Numbered from the stretch's first letter, positions 49,910 through 58,471 are shown. The stretch: 60,947 nt of DNA from Pseudomonadota bacterium (GCA_021325135.1 JAJPHT010000037.1:1-60947), one strand, 5' to 3'. The notes: generated from the letters alone by a model not told the origin. Numbers and translations: made by a program.

Positions 49910-52122
49910 TCCGCGGGGATGTGCTTTCGAATCTCCTCGATGAGCTGGGCGACGTTGGTGGCGGAGCGGAACTCGCTCACCGTGTGCGCACGAAGGGGGG
50001 ATGGAAGGAGAGCGGCGTTGCGTCGGCCCTCCAAGGCGAGGCCGAACGCTTTGCGGTAGGGCTTGGGCGTGCAATAGCCGACGACGAAGTCGTATCGCCC
50101 CTCGTGTTGCTTGAGGAACCGCTGTGTCCGCTCGGCAACCAGATCGATGCGATCCTTGTTGCTTGTGTGAAGCATGTAGTCGTAAGCAAGGACGTTGGTC
50201 GTCGTCTCAAATGACTCCGGAACGGGGCCATAATTGCCGCTGATCGTGACTTTGTGGACGAGGCCCATGGGGATGCCCGCCGCGCGCAAGCTCTTGTCAA
50301 TGAAGCGATGCGTGGATGACTCCGCGTAGGGCTTGCGCTTTGTGCATGGCAGGAGGAGCAGCACTGGGACCCGTGGCATCTGATAGTCCGTGCTCAGAAT
50401 GTCGAAGTCTTGGGGTCCCAGATGGGCATTCACTTGGATTTCGGCTGCAGCAGAGCCGCGGGATCGCCCTTCGACTGGCCGCCCGCTCAGGTCCATCTGC
50501 ATGGGCGCTGGGCGGGAGGTGGACGCTGAAACGTGCGTAGGGCGCGTGGTGACGCGTGATCCCAGCCGCTTCACGCCGACCTTCCACATGTACTCGCTTA
50601 GTTCAGGATGAATGGAAGTCATCGTCTGCAACACTTTGCGATGCTTGATGTTGCTCGCGGCGGTTGCGATGAGACGTTCTATGGGCTCCGTGCCACGCTT
50701 CGCGCTGCGAAGCATCTCGGCCATCACAAGGCCCGTCTCCATGTTGTGCAGCGAGAGAAGCGCATAGAAGTAGGACCGAGGAACGCCTGGCGGCGTATCC
50801 TCAAGGCCGTCCTTCTGGGCGCGCGTCTTTGGCGGAGAGCGCTGGTGATCGACGTAGCCATCCTTCCATTCGAAGTAGCCGCTGTAGCTCTCTGTCTGGG
50901 GCGACATGATCCACTGCGCCGCCGCTAAGCCCTCAGTCGGCGCGCCGCGCGGCGCGTTCTCCCAGCGGCCGCGCTTGATAAGGGTGCAGCCACGACACCC
51001 GCACGGCAACTCCCTAAGCGTTTCGAACCGCCAGGGCGTGAAGCCACCAGGGCTCAGGTACGTGAGATTATGGGACGCTTGGACGAAGGAAGAGCCATCG
51101 TAGGTGTCCACGCCCATGAGCGTCAGGAAAGGCGCCAGCCCGCTGTTGACGCCGAACGCATGGATGGGGATGCGTGACGGGTCCAGTGACGGATCAATCT
51201 CGTCCGCGCGGTGGAAGACTTCCATGGCACCGCGCACAGAGTCCATAAGGGCGCGTGGCGACGAATTCAGCGGCACAAGCGAGCCCAAAGCGAGACCGAA
51301 GGGCCGGTCCTGCAGCCCCTCATCCACGACGCGACCTAAGATGGCACGCATGTAGTCATGCATCTCGCGTCGGTTGCGGCCGTGGACTGCGAGGTAGACG
51401 AGCTTCTCATCTGCATCCTCGCGGCCGGAATCTTTGAGAAGCTGCAACGTCTGGATGGCGTTATCCATGGACTGGACAAACCGCTCGCGGGCATCAGCGT
51501 CTGGGGCCGCCGGGTGAACAGGATAGTCAAGGCTCGCTAGGAAATCGCCTCCGAATGCGAGCTGCAGGTTGAGGATGTCTCGGGGGACCGCGCGCCAGCC
51601 ATAACGTGACAGGTCAATCTGCTGCGACGAGAGGAGCTTGTAGCCGCCCGAGTCGAGGAAAAGGAATGGCGGCTGGCGGCGAGGACGCATGTCGGCTGGC
51701 GCGTTCCGCAACTCTTCCCGCAAGTAGTTGGGAATGGTGCGCCCTCTCCCGCTGCGCGTCCCCAGCCATCGGTCCAGCATGTCATCAGAGATGTGATAGT
51801 CCAGGAAATGCAAGACTTGGGTCAGGAAGCCTTCCATCTCCGGGAACGTCGAGGCACCGTCGGGGTACTCATCGGTGGAGTATGGCACGCCAACGTCTCG
51901 CAGAGTGAGCCGTTTGAGCCATTTCCAGACGCCACCGTTCGCCATGAGCGGCCCATAGCCGTTCAAGTAGTCCGCCTGAGTGGGAGGTCCGGTGATGATG
52001 TTCAGGATGGGATGGAAGTGGGGAGTGTGCAACTCACGCTTGCGTGAGCCATCGCGTGCGAGAAACGTACCCGTGCGCAGGTGGAGGCGGCCTGTCTCCT
52101 TGGACTCGAACGCGATGGGCAT
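49906..52122 (-). CDS. TGT-like transglycosylase fused to ArcS-type domain (defence-associated)
   Basis: The gene encodes 738 residues from the ATG at 52122 (745 from an upstream TTG at 52143; residue numbers below use the 745-residue form). Residues 1-500 are a tRNA-guanine transglycosylase barrel: LDSGGYKLL with Asp164 as general base, GVDTYDGSSF with Asp346/Asp349 as nucleophile candidates, and a complete zinc site CGCRGC (Cys381, 383, 386) plus His466 in SLHNM. Residues about 590-745 are a DUF5591-like domain with PC-X3-KPY-X2-S-X2-H at 599-612, the ArcS lysine-transfer signature. No PUA domain is visible. Housekeeping ArcS proteins have a degenerate TGT part, and TgtA proteins lack the ArcS motif, so a chain with both intact is unusual. 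It lies between AIPR and GHKL genes. Confidence 0.85.
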   Translation of the reverse strand: MPIAFESKETGRLHLRTGTFLARDGSRKRELHTPHFHPILNIITGPPTQADYLNGYGPLMANGGVWKWLKRLTLRDVGVPYSTDEYPDGASTFPEMEGFLTQVLHFLDYHISDDMLDRWLGTRSGRGRTIPNYLREELRNAPADMRPRRQPPFLFLDSGGYKLLSSQQIDLSRYGWRAVPRDILNLQLAFGGDFLASLDYPVHPAAPDADARERFVQSMDNAIQTLQLLKDSGREDADEKLVYLAVHGRNRREMHDYMRAILGRVVDEGLQDRPFGLALGSLVPLNSSPRALMDSVRGAMEVFHRADEIDPSLDPSRIPIHAFGVNSGLAPFLTLMGVDTYDGSSFVQASHNLTYLSPGGFTPWRFETLRELPCGCRGCTLIKRGRWENAPRGAPTEGLAAAQWIMSPQTESYSGYFEWKDGYVDHQRSPPKTRAQKDGLEDTPPGVPRSYFYALLSLHNMETGLVMAEMLRSAKRGTEPIERLIATAASNIKHRKVLQTMTSIHPELSEYMWKVGVKRLGSRVTTRPTHVSASTSRPAPMQMDLSGRPVEGRSRGSAAAEIQVNAHLGPQDFDILSTDYQMPRVPVLLLLPCTKRKPYAESSTHRFIDKSLRAAGIPMGLVHKVTISGNYGPVPESFETTTNVLAYDYMLHTSNKDRIDLVAERTQRFLKQHEGRYDFVVGYCTPKPYRKAFGLALEGRRNAALLPSPLRAHTVSEFRSATNVAQLIEEIRKHIPAE

Positions 52123-52162
52123 CCCGAACACCAGTGCGAGCAAAGCGGCGCGCCGCCCGCCA

Positions 52163-52180
52163 ACACAACCTGAGTTGTGT
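52163..52180 (-). promoter_or_regulatory. Perfect 7-bp inverted repeat between AIPR and TGT/ArcS genes
   Basis: ACACAAC and GTTGTGT flank a four-base CTGA centre. The repeat lies in the 123-base gap between the AIPR stop and the TGT/ArcS ATG. It could be an operator or an mRNA hairpin that modulates downstream expression. The gap has no other clear signal. Confidence 0.4.
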
Positions 52181-52245
52181 AGGGAGTAGACCTCGCTTCA
52201 CGTATGAAGCCGACAGGGGGTGCAGTGGAAGGACACCTCGAGAGC

Positions 52246-54066
52246 TCAGGGTTTTCTCGCCTTCTTGCTCGTTGCCTTCTTCGTGACTACTTTCTGCTTG
52301 GCGGGTCCTGCGGGCTTAACTGACGTCTGAATCTTCTTCCAAGCCTCACCTGAGAGGAAGTCTTGCACCTTGTCCTCAAGGATCTCCGAAAACTTTTTCT
52401 CGGACAATCCCGAGGTCAACAGATTCGTATTTGTCCTCGTTTTGAGCGTTTCCTTGACCGTAGAGTCCTGATAGAATCGTTGCACTATCTCGTGGGCACC
52501 TGCCATCAATGCTTCCATGAGAGGACGGTCGTCCAGGGTAGCCTGCAGGCTATTGGGAGAGACATCGCGATAGTCCGAGGTAAGTTCCTTGGACTTGACG
52601 AGAAGTCGCCAAGTAAGGTTCGTGAACAACCACTTGGCTTTACGATATCGAGTCCGTAGGGGGTCTTCCCCGCGCTTCGTGTTGCCTCCGTAGTCCCAGT
52701 GCGCCTTGCCGTACTGAGCCACGAGGAAAGGGAACAGCAGGAGGTTGGGGTGCGGATCGGCAGGAAACGTGATGTCGCCTGGCTCAAGAGACGTTGTGCC
52801 ACCTGCGTACGCAACGCCCGGGCCCTTTGCGAGCGAGGTGTACGCCTGCAGCGCGTCAATTGCCCGGATCCAGGCCTGTGGTGGACTCCATAAATACCTC
52901 CACTCTTCGCGACCGCGATACTTGGAGCGGATCGAATCGTCCAAGTTGGCCCATTCCTTCTCCTGGATTTCGTAGAAGTAGTTCATCTTCGAGAAGAGGT
53001 TGTGAAGGTGGCGTTGAACATCGTCTAGGGCAAAGAGGTGCTTGCCCTTGACGGCATTCTGCCTGTTGGTATACATTGTAATGAAGTCGATGATGTCCGG
53101 GCGCTGAATGATCCGAACAAGAACGTCCCCATGAAGGCGTTTGGGGCTTCGATCCCGCGCAATGTTACGGACGACTCTCGATGTCTGACACCCGTTGACG
53201 ACTTGGGGGCCCGTGAGCGTCAGCGTGCCGCTCTTCAGCTGGAAGGCCTCACAAACAATAGTGATCCCGTTGTTGAAGTACCAGAACATCTCGGGCTGTT
53301 CTAGAATCGTGGATGCAATCCCTTGGTGCACAGTGGGGAGCCCGTCATTCTTCTTCAAATTAAACGTTGTAGGGCCCGAATAGTTACGGATGTTGCTCGC
53401 GAACAAGCCAAGCCGCTCGGACTCCTTGACCAGCGTAGCCAAGCTTGCGAGAGGCATTGCAACCACAACCGAAGAGTCATACTTGATGTGCCCAGCCTTG
53501 GCCGAGACTTTGAGTTTGAAGGTCTTGTCACTGATCTGCTTGGGGATGGCTTGCGTCTGAGGCGTGGCGAGCTTCTCTAAGTCCCAAACCTCGAGTTCGG
53601 GGCGCTCTCCTGCCCAGGCTTCAATCTTCGTCTTCTGGGCTGCAGTCAAGACATTGTCTGTGACGTAGATGGCGCGCAGCATCTTCCCGTTCTCGGCAAT
53701 CTCGTTCTCAGCAATGCGTTCGATGAGTTCTTTCACCCTCTGCGACTTTGCGGTCTTGATTCCTTTCTTCCAACGGGGAATTGCGTCTTTGAACGAACTC
53801 AATGCGGCCCACTTGTGGGCCGACCCGTACTTGCCTTGGATCACGTAGATGGTACCTGAGTCCACGACCAAGGCGTCAATTTCGTCATCTGGGCCGCCGG
53901 TCAGGAGAGAATCCAGCACCTCGGATTCGACGTCAGGGAGTAGGGTCTCGACCGCCCACTTTGTGAAAGCTCTGCCCTTCTCGACTGCCGAGGCGTTTGC
54001 CCCAATGCCCTCCTGTTTGAAGAACGTAGCAATTGCCGACCGCACAATATCGTGGCTCGCACCCAT
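52246..54066 (-). CDS. AIPR-family abortive-infection protein, putative nuclease
   Basis: A 606-residue protein resembling the AIPR (abortive infection phage resistance) family. The N-terminal 100 residues hold a PD-(D/E)XK-like core: DDEIDALVVD with Asp64 followed by VIQGKYG with Gln77-x-Lys79. The central AIPR region has WYFNNGITIVCEAF, GPQVVNGCQTSRVV and YTNRQNAVKGKHLFALD, in the family order. The C-terminus is Lys-rich and may bind nucleic acid. In other systems AIPR proteins are the toxic effector that stops phage-infected cells; here that is an inference. It is the first gene of the operon and the lowest in GC: 53341-53400 contains 28 G+C of 60. The ATG at 54066 follows a TTTAAG box at 54100-54105. 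Confidence 0.85.
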   Translation of the reverse strand: MGASHDIVRSAIATFFKQEGIGANASAVEKGRAFTKWAVETLLPDVESEVLDSLLTGGPDDEIDALVVDSGTIYVIQGKYGSAHKWAALSSFKDAIPRWKKGIKTAKSQRVKELIERIAENEIAENGKMLRAIYVTDNVLTAAQKTKIEAWAGERPELEVWDLEKLATPQTQAIPKQISDKTFKLKVSAKAGHIKYDSSVVVAMPLASLATLVKESERLGLFASNIRNYSGPTTFNLKKNDGLPTVHQGIASTILEQPEMFWYFNNGITIVCEAFQLKSGTLTLTGPQVVNGCQTSRVVRNIARDRSPKRLHGDVLVRIIQRPDIIDFITMYTNRQNAVKGKHLFALDDVQRHLHNLFSKMNYFYEIQEKEWANLDDSIRSKYRGREEWRYLWSPPQAWIRAIDALQAYTSLAKGPGVAYAGGTTSLEPGDITFPADPHPNLLLFPFLVAQYGKAHWDYGGNTKRGEDPLRTRYRKAKWLFTNLTWRLLVKSKELTSDYRDVSPNSLQATLDDRPLMEALMAGAHEIVQRFYQDSTVKETLKTRTNTNLLTSGLSEKKFSEILEDKVQDFLSGEAWKKIQTSVKPAGPAKQKVVTKKATSKKARKP

Positions 54067-54099
54067 GCGTTACCGGCCGCTCCCACCGATGTTGCTTGC

Positions 54100-54105
54100 C
54101 TTAAA
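54100..54105 (-). promoter_or_regulatory. TATA box of the defence operon
   Basis: TTTAAG on the minus strand, centred about 36 bases upstream of the AIPR ATG at 54066, predicts a short leader of about ten bases. A second possible box, ATATGTAAG, lies near 54170-54180. The rest of the 350-base gap (54067-54416) has no gene; it holds an 18-base direct repeat (16 of 18 identical) at 54284-54301 and 54400-54417. Confidence 0.55.
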
Positions 54106-54416
54106 CTCCTGTGCGCTCACGCGTGCGCTCGACACCCGGCATCACGTTGGGCGGCGCCCTGCTCCAGTAATGCTTACATATCCAGTGTTCTCATGGGTTT
54201 TCCCTGCCCGCCGCTACGCACCCCTCGGAGAGCCGGGACCCGACGCTTCAACCGTGTCGAGTCCCCCTGTGACGTGGGCCGCTGACGGGCGGGTCACCTT
54301 CATCCGTGCGGCGGAGGCTGGGGAAGCCCCGCCCGTCGCACCCCCCTCCGTCAAGGAGGTGGCGCGGAGATCCCGCGCCTGCCGGTGAGACGGAACGCAG
54401 ACGGGCGGGCCACTTT

Positions 54417-55163
54417 CTACGCGGACGGGTGCAGGCGGCGCCGCACGAACGCGGGCGGGTAGTACGCGGCGAGGCTCGCGACCGCCGCGCCCAGGCCCAG
54501 GACGACGAGGGTGAGGAAGATCACGACGTCGTTGGCGAAGAGGCGCGCCGCGAGGCCGCCTCCGAGGTAGGCGAGGATGCTGCCGCCCAGGAGCGCGATG
54601 CGATATCGTTTTTCGGGGTCCTGCACGCGCCGCAGGAGGCCGAAGTAGCCCAGGCTCGCGAGGATGGGCGGCAGGCCGACGACCGCGTAGACGAGGCGGT
54701 AGAGGGGCGCGCTGTCGTCCACCTCGACGAGCCACGTCTTGACGCGAAGCGTCTGCGGCCCGGAGAACGTGGCGTAGGCGAACGTCGCGGCGGCGACCAG
54801 GTAGAGGAGCGCCAGGGGGATGGCCGCGCTCGTCCTTCCGGTGTAGAGGTAGAGGAGGTAGAACGTGAGGCCCCACACCGAGGCGCACAGCAGGGGGATG
54901 GCGACGATGCGCGAGCCCAGGTAGGTGCCCAGGTCGAGCGCGCCGACGCCGGCCGCCATGGTGAGGCTCCCCTGGAGGACGAGGTACGCGCCCAGGCAGA
55001 GCCACCACGCGGTGTGCGCGCGCCGCGCGAGGCGGGCCGCGTCGCTGGCGAGGCGCTGCGACACGGCGCGCGCCACGATGGCGAACCCCACGCCGGTCAC
55101 GACCGACAGGGCGCCGGCCAGGAGGAGGGTGGCGCTGCTCACCTGGAGAAGGGCCTTGTGCAT
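54417..55163 (-). CDS. Seven-helix membrane protein (paralogue of 4421-5284)
   Basis: The gene encodes 248 residues with seven predicted transmembrane helices and a short basic tail. The conserved central segment WGLTFYLLYLYTGR and LPPILASLGYFG, and the end AAYYPPAFVRRRL, match the paralogue at 4421-5284. I do not recognise a family or a catalytic residue. The ATG at 55163 is the first codon before helix 1. It has normal high GC and lies just outside the low-GC island. The tRNA-Arg gene is upstream on the same strand, separated by a palindrome-rich gap. Confidence 0.7.
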   Translation of the reverse strand: MHKALLQVSSATLLLAGALSVVTGVGFAIVARAVSQRLASDAARLARRAHTAWWLCLGAYLVLQGSLTMAAGVGALDLGTYLGSRIVAIPLLCASVWGLTFYLLYLYTGRTSAAIPLALLYLVAAATFAYATFSGPQTLRVKTWLVEVDDSAPLYRLVYAVVGLPPILASLGYFGLLRRVQDPEKRYRIALLGGSILAYLGGGLAARLFANDVVIFLTLVVLGLGAAVASLAAYYPPAFVRRRLHPSA

Positions 55164-55288
55164 CCGCTTCAAAGCATCGAGACGCCGCAGGGCCTGGCTT
55201 TGAGGAGGAAGCTCGCGGGCCCCTCCCACGCGGCCTGCGGCCGCGCGGGGCCCTCCCGCTCGGGTTCGGCCGAACTGCGGTTCGGCCT

Positions 55289-55343
55289 CCCACTTTTTCT
55301 TCAGCGGAAGCGCCAGGGCGCTTCCGCTGAAGAAAAAAGTGGG
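55289..55343. repeat. Long inverted repeat abutting the tRNA-Arg 3' end
   Basis: Arms 55289-55313 and 55318-55343 are inverted copies differing only by one T (T5 against A6), with a four-base loop. The right arm overlaps the last three bases of tRNA-Arg on the minus strand. The structure closely resembles the repeat at 787-895: a GC start, T5/T6, then a CAG-containing stem. The upstream gap (55164-55288) is packed with short palindromes and holds no gene. A T-tract follows the tRNA, so it may terminate the tRNA transcript. Confidence 0.6.
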
Positions 55344-55413
55344 CCTGCCGAGATTTGAACTCGGGGCAAAAGCTCCGCAAGCTTTCAGGTTATCCAGACT
55401 ACCCCACAGGCCC
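55341..55413 (-). tRNA. tRNA-Arg (anticodon GCG)
   Basis: The 73-base minus-strand sequence folds as a tRNA. The seven-base acceptor stem GGGCCTG pairs perfectly with CAGGCCC. The D arm contains GGGGTAGTCTGGATAACC, the anticodon stem is AAAGC/GCTTT with loop TTGCGGA (anticodon GCG, reading CGC), the variable loop is TGCC, and the T arm is CCGAG-TTCAAAT-CTCGG. CCA is not encoded. No intron is visible. The anticodon sets the Arg identity. Confidence 0.95.
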
Positions 55414-55581
55414 GGTTGCAACGCGCTCCCCCTTGTGGGGTGGGGGGCACGGGCGCCTCATTCACGACCCCCTATTTGAGCCTTCTCGGCCCCTCGGGTG
55501 CTCGCGGCGCGCGCCGTTCGCGAGGGGAATACCCTTATGGCCGGGAGCGGGACTTGGCCGCACCATCCGGGGTCGTGTCCC

Positions 55582-58356
55582 ATGTCGATGGAGCAGGAGT
55601 ACCAGCTGGACTTCTTCAAGAAGAGCGGATTCCACCGGAAGACCTGCCCCTCGTGCAAGGGGGCGTTCTGGACGCTGGACGCGAAGCGCGAGCTTTGCGG
55701 CGACCCGCCCTGCGTCGAGTACTCGTTCATCGGCAACCCCGCGACGAAGCGCCCCTACAACCTCCACGAGATGCGCGAGGCGTTCCTCTCCTTCATGGAG
55801 CGGCACGGCCACAAGCGCGTGGGCCGCTATCCCGTGGTCGCGCGCTGGCGCGACGACATCTACCTCACCATCGCGAGCATCGCGGACTTCCAGCCCCACG
55901 TGACCAGCGGCGAGGTGGCGCCGCCCGCGAACCCCCTCACCATCTCGCAGCCTTGCATCCGCCTCAACGACCTGGACAGCGTGGGCAAGAGCGGCCGCCA
56001 CCTCACGACGTTCGAGATGATGGCGCACCACGTGTTCAACACGCCCGAGGAGTACATCTACTTCAAGGACCGCACCGTGGAGCTCTGCCACCAGTTCCTC
56101 ACGGAGGAATTGGGCATGCCCGGCGCGGAGGTCACCTACAAGGAGAACCCGTGGGCCGGAGGCGGCAACGCGGGCCCCGCCATCGAGGTCATGATCCGGG
56201 GCCTGGAGGTCGCGACGCTCGTGTTCATGATGTGGGTCGCGGACCCCAACGGGCCCATCGACGTGAAGGGCGAGAAGTACCGCGACATGCCCCTCAAGAT
56301 CGTGGACACGGGCTACGGCCTGGAGCGCCTCGTCTGGATCAGCAACGGCGCGCCCACCATCTACCAGGCACTCTTCCCCGACGCCGTGCGCTTCCTGCTC
56401 CGCGAGACGGGGCTCGAAGGCAAGGTGAGCGACCCGCGCGTGCAGCGCATGCTGGCGGACACCGCGCGCGCGAGCAGCATCATGTCCGTGGACACGGGCA
56501 CGAAGGTCCTGGAGCTTCGCAGGAAGGTCCACGCCGCGCTGCGCGCCAAGGGGGACGACATCTCCTTCGAGGACATGCTCTCCGTCTGGGAGCCGCTGGA
56601 GAAGATCTACGCGCTCACGGACCACGCGCGCTGCCTGGCGTTCATGCTGGGCGACGGCATCGTCCCCTCCAACGTCAAGGCGGGCTATCTCACGCGCATG
56701 GTGATCCGCCGCAGCCTGCGCCTCATGGACGAGCTTGGGCTGAAGATCACCTTGTACGACCTCGTGGACCGCCAGCTCCAGGCGTTCGCGACGGACTTCC
56801 CGGAGCTGTTCAAGCGCCGCGAGTACATCCACACGGTGCTGACGCTGGAGACCTCGCGCTACGCCGAGACGCTGGAGAAGGGCAAGCGCCTCGTGGAGCG
56901 CGAGGCGAAGGCGTTCAAGGGGAAGGAGCTGCCCCTGGAGAAGCTCATCGACCTCTACGACTCGCAGGGCGTCAACCCCGAGATCGTGAAGGCCACCGCG
57001 GAGCCCCTGGGCGTCAAGGTCGAGGTGCCCGACGACTTCTACAGCGCGGTCGCCAACAAGCACGCCAAGGCCAAGGCCGGCGAGACGGAGGACTACGACG
57101 CCGCGAAGGAGGACCGCCGCTTCGAGGGCCTGCCCTCGACGCGCGCCATCTACTACGAGGACTCCACCATCCGCGACTTCCACGCCAACGTCGTCTGGGC
57201 CGAGGGCGACCTCGTCGTGCTCGACCAGACGGCGTTCTACCCCGAGGGCGGCGGCCAGCCCCACGACGTGGGCCACCTGCACGTGGGGGACCACGGGAAG
57301 GAGAAGGGCCCGGTCGCCGACGTGGTCGACGTGCAGAAGTACGCCACCGCGGGCGGCAACGTCGTCGTCCACAAGGTGCGCGGCGCGTCGTTCCGCAAGG
57401 GCGACAAGGTCCATGGCCACGTGGACTGGGACCGCCGCACGGGCCACACGCGCCACCACACGGCGACGCACCTCATCCTCGCCTCCGCGAAGCAGGTGCT
57501 GGGCTTCCACACCTGGCAGGGCGGCGCGCAGAAGGGGTACGAGCGCAGCCGCGTCGACATCCAGCACTACAACCGCATCACCGACGAGCAGCTTCGCGCC
57601 ATCGAAGAGCTTGCCAACAAGGCAGTGCTGGACGATCGCAAGGTCGAGAAGGTCTGGATGCCCCGCGACCAGGCCGAGAAGGAGTTCGGCATGCAGCTCT
57701 ACCAGGGCGGCATCCCCAAGGGGCGCGACGTGCGCGTCGTGACGGTGCAGGACTTCGACGTGGAGTGCTGCGGAGGCACGCACGTGGGCAGCACCAACGA
57801 GATCGGCCCCATCAAGATCCTCCGCAGCGAGCGCGTGCAGGACGGCCTGGAGCGAATCGAGTTCAGCGCGGGCCTCGCGGCCATCCGCCAGATGCAGCAC
57901 AAGGACGCCATCCTCAAGGCCGCCGCCGAGACACTCTCCGTCCAGCCCGATGAGCTTCCCCGGACGACGCAGCGCTTCTTCGACGAGTGGAAGCATCTCC
58001 GCAAGGAGAACGAGGCGCTCAAGGCGCGCCTCGCGGAGTTCGAGAGCAAGAGCTTCTCGCCCCTCGTCACCGCCGAGGTGCAGGGCCACAAGGTCGCCGT
58101 GGACGTCAAGGCGGTCGACGCCGGCACGCTGCGCACGCTGGCGGTGGAGTTCGCCAAGGGCCAGCCCAACGCGGTGGCGCTCGTGAACCTCCAGGGCAAC
58201 TTCGTCGTGGCCGGGCCGGGCGCCGTGGACATCGCGAAGAAGCTCGCGGCCGGCAAGGCGGGCGGCAAGCCCGACCTCGCCCAGGGGAGCATCCCCGATT
58301 TCGCGGCCCCCGACGCGAAGCAGGCGGTCGAGCGCCTCCGAAGATTGCTCGGGTGA
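55582..58356 (+). CDS. alaS: Alanyl-tRNA synthetase, archaeal type
   Basis: A 924-residue alanyl-tRNA synthetase that charges tRNA-Ala and clears mischarged Ser or Gly. The archaeal N-terminal zinc-like extension has CPSC (Cys22/25), Cys39 and Cys44. The class II catalytic core follows, with motif 2-like SRHLTTFEMMAHHVFN. The editing domain has HHTATHL (HxxxH, around residue 625) and CCGGTHV (around 729-735), so both editing motifs are intact. The C-terminal domain is present, and the protein ends in RLRRLLG. The ATG at 55582 (or 55588) matches the archaeal start MSMEQEYQLDFF. The gene is divergent from tRNA-Arg. Confidence 0.97.
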   Translation: MSMEQEYQLDFFKKSGFHRKTCPSCKGAFWTLDAKRELCGDPPCVEYSFIGNPATKRPYNLHEMREAFLSFMERHGHKRVGRYPVVARWRDDIYLTIASIADFQPHVTSGEVAPPANPLTISQPCIRLNDLDSVGKSGRHLTTFEMMAHHVFNTPEEYIYFKDRTVELCHQFLTEELGMPGAEVTYKENPWAGGGNAGPAIEVMIRGLEVATLVFMMWVADPNGPIDVKGEKYRDMPLKIVDTGYGLERLVWISNGAPTIYQALFPDAVRFLLRETGLEGKVSDPRVQRMLADTARASSIMSVDTGTKVLELRRKVHAALRAKGDDISFEDMLSVWEPLEKIYALTDHARCLAFMLGDGIVPSNVKAGYLTRMVIRRSLRLMDELGLKITLYDLVDRQLQAFATDFPELFKRREYIHTVLTLETSRYAETLEKGKRLVEREAKAFKGKELPLEKLIDLYDSQGVNPEIVKATAEPLGVKVEVPDDFYSAVANKHAKAKAGETEDYDAAKEDRRFEGLPSTRAIYYEDSTIRDFHANVVWAEGDLVVLDQTAFYPEGGGQPHDVGHLHVGDHGKEKGPVADVVDVQKYATAGGNVVVHKVRGASFRKGDKVHGHVDWDRRTGHTRHHTATHLILASAKQVLGFHTWQGGAQKGYERSRVDIQHYNRITDEQLRAIEELANKAVLDDRKVEKVWMPRDQAEKEFGMQLYQGGIPKGRDVRVVTVQDFDVECCGGTHVGSTNEIGPIKILRSERVQDGLERIEFSAGLAAIRQMQHKDAILKAAAETLSVQPDELPRTTQRFFDEWKHLRKENEALKARLAEFESKSFSPLVTAEVQGHKVAVDVKAVDAGTLRTLAVEFAKGQPNAVALVNLQGNFVVAGPGAVDIAKKLAAGKAGGKPDLAQGSIPDFAAPDAKQAVERLRRLLG

Positions 58357-58471
58357 TAGCTGAGCAGGCGCCGAGCGCCCGGCGCGCAGCGCCGTGGCGC
58401 GTGGCCTGCCCATCGCCCCGCGAAGCGGGGCCGCGTGGGGCGTATTGCGCCGCTGGTGCGCCAGCGGAAGC

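Noticed and set aside
49906..52122. Interpretation as the ordinary archaeosine enzyme ArcS or TgtA.
   Set aside because: It keeps both the TGT catalytic/zinc residues and the ArcS motif, lacks a visible PUA domain, and sits in a lower-GC operon with AIPR and GHKL genes. It remains the main alternative to test.
48185..54066. Assignment to the canonical Dpd system.
   Set aside because: No DpdB-type, helicase, SNF2 or phospholipase-D-like gene is adjacent, and the TGT part carries an ArcS domain.
54231..54270. A tRNA 3'-end-like sequence with TTCAACC near a CCCC tract.
   Set aside because: No acceptor or anticodon stem can be formed around it.
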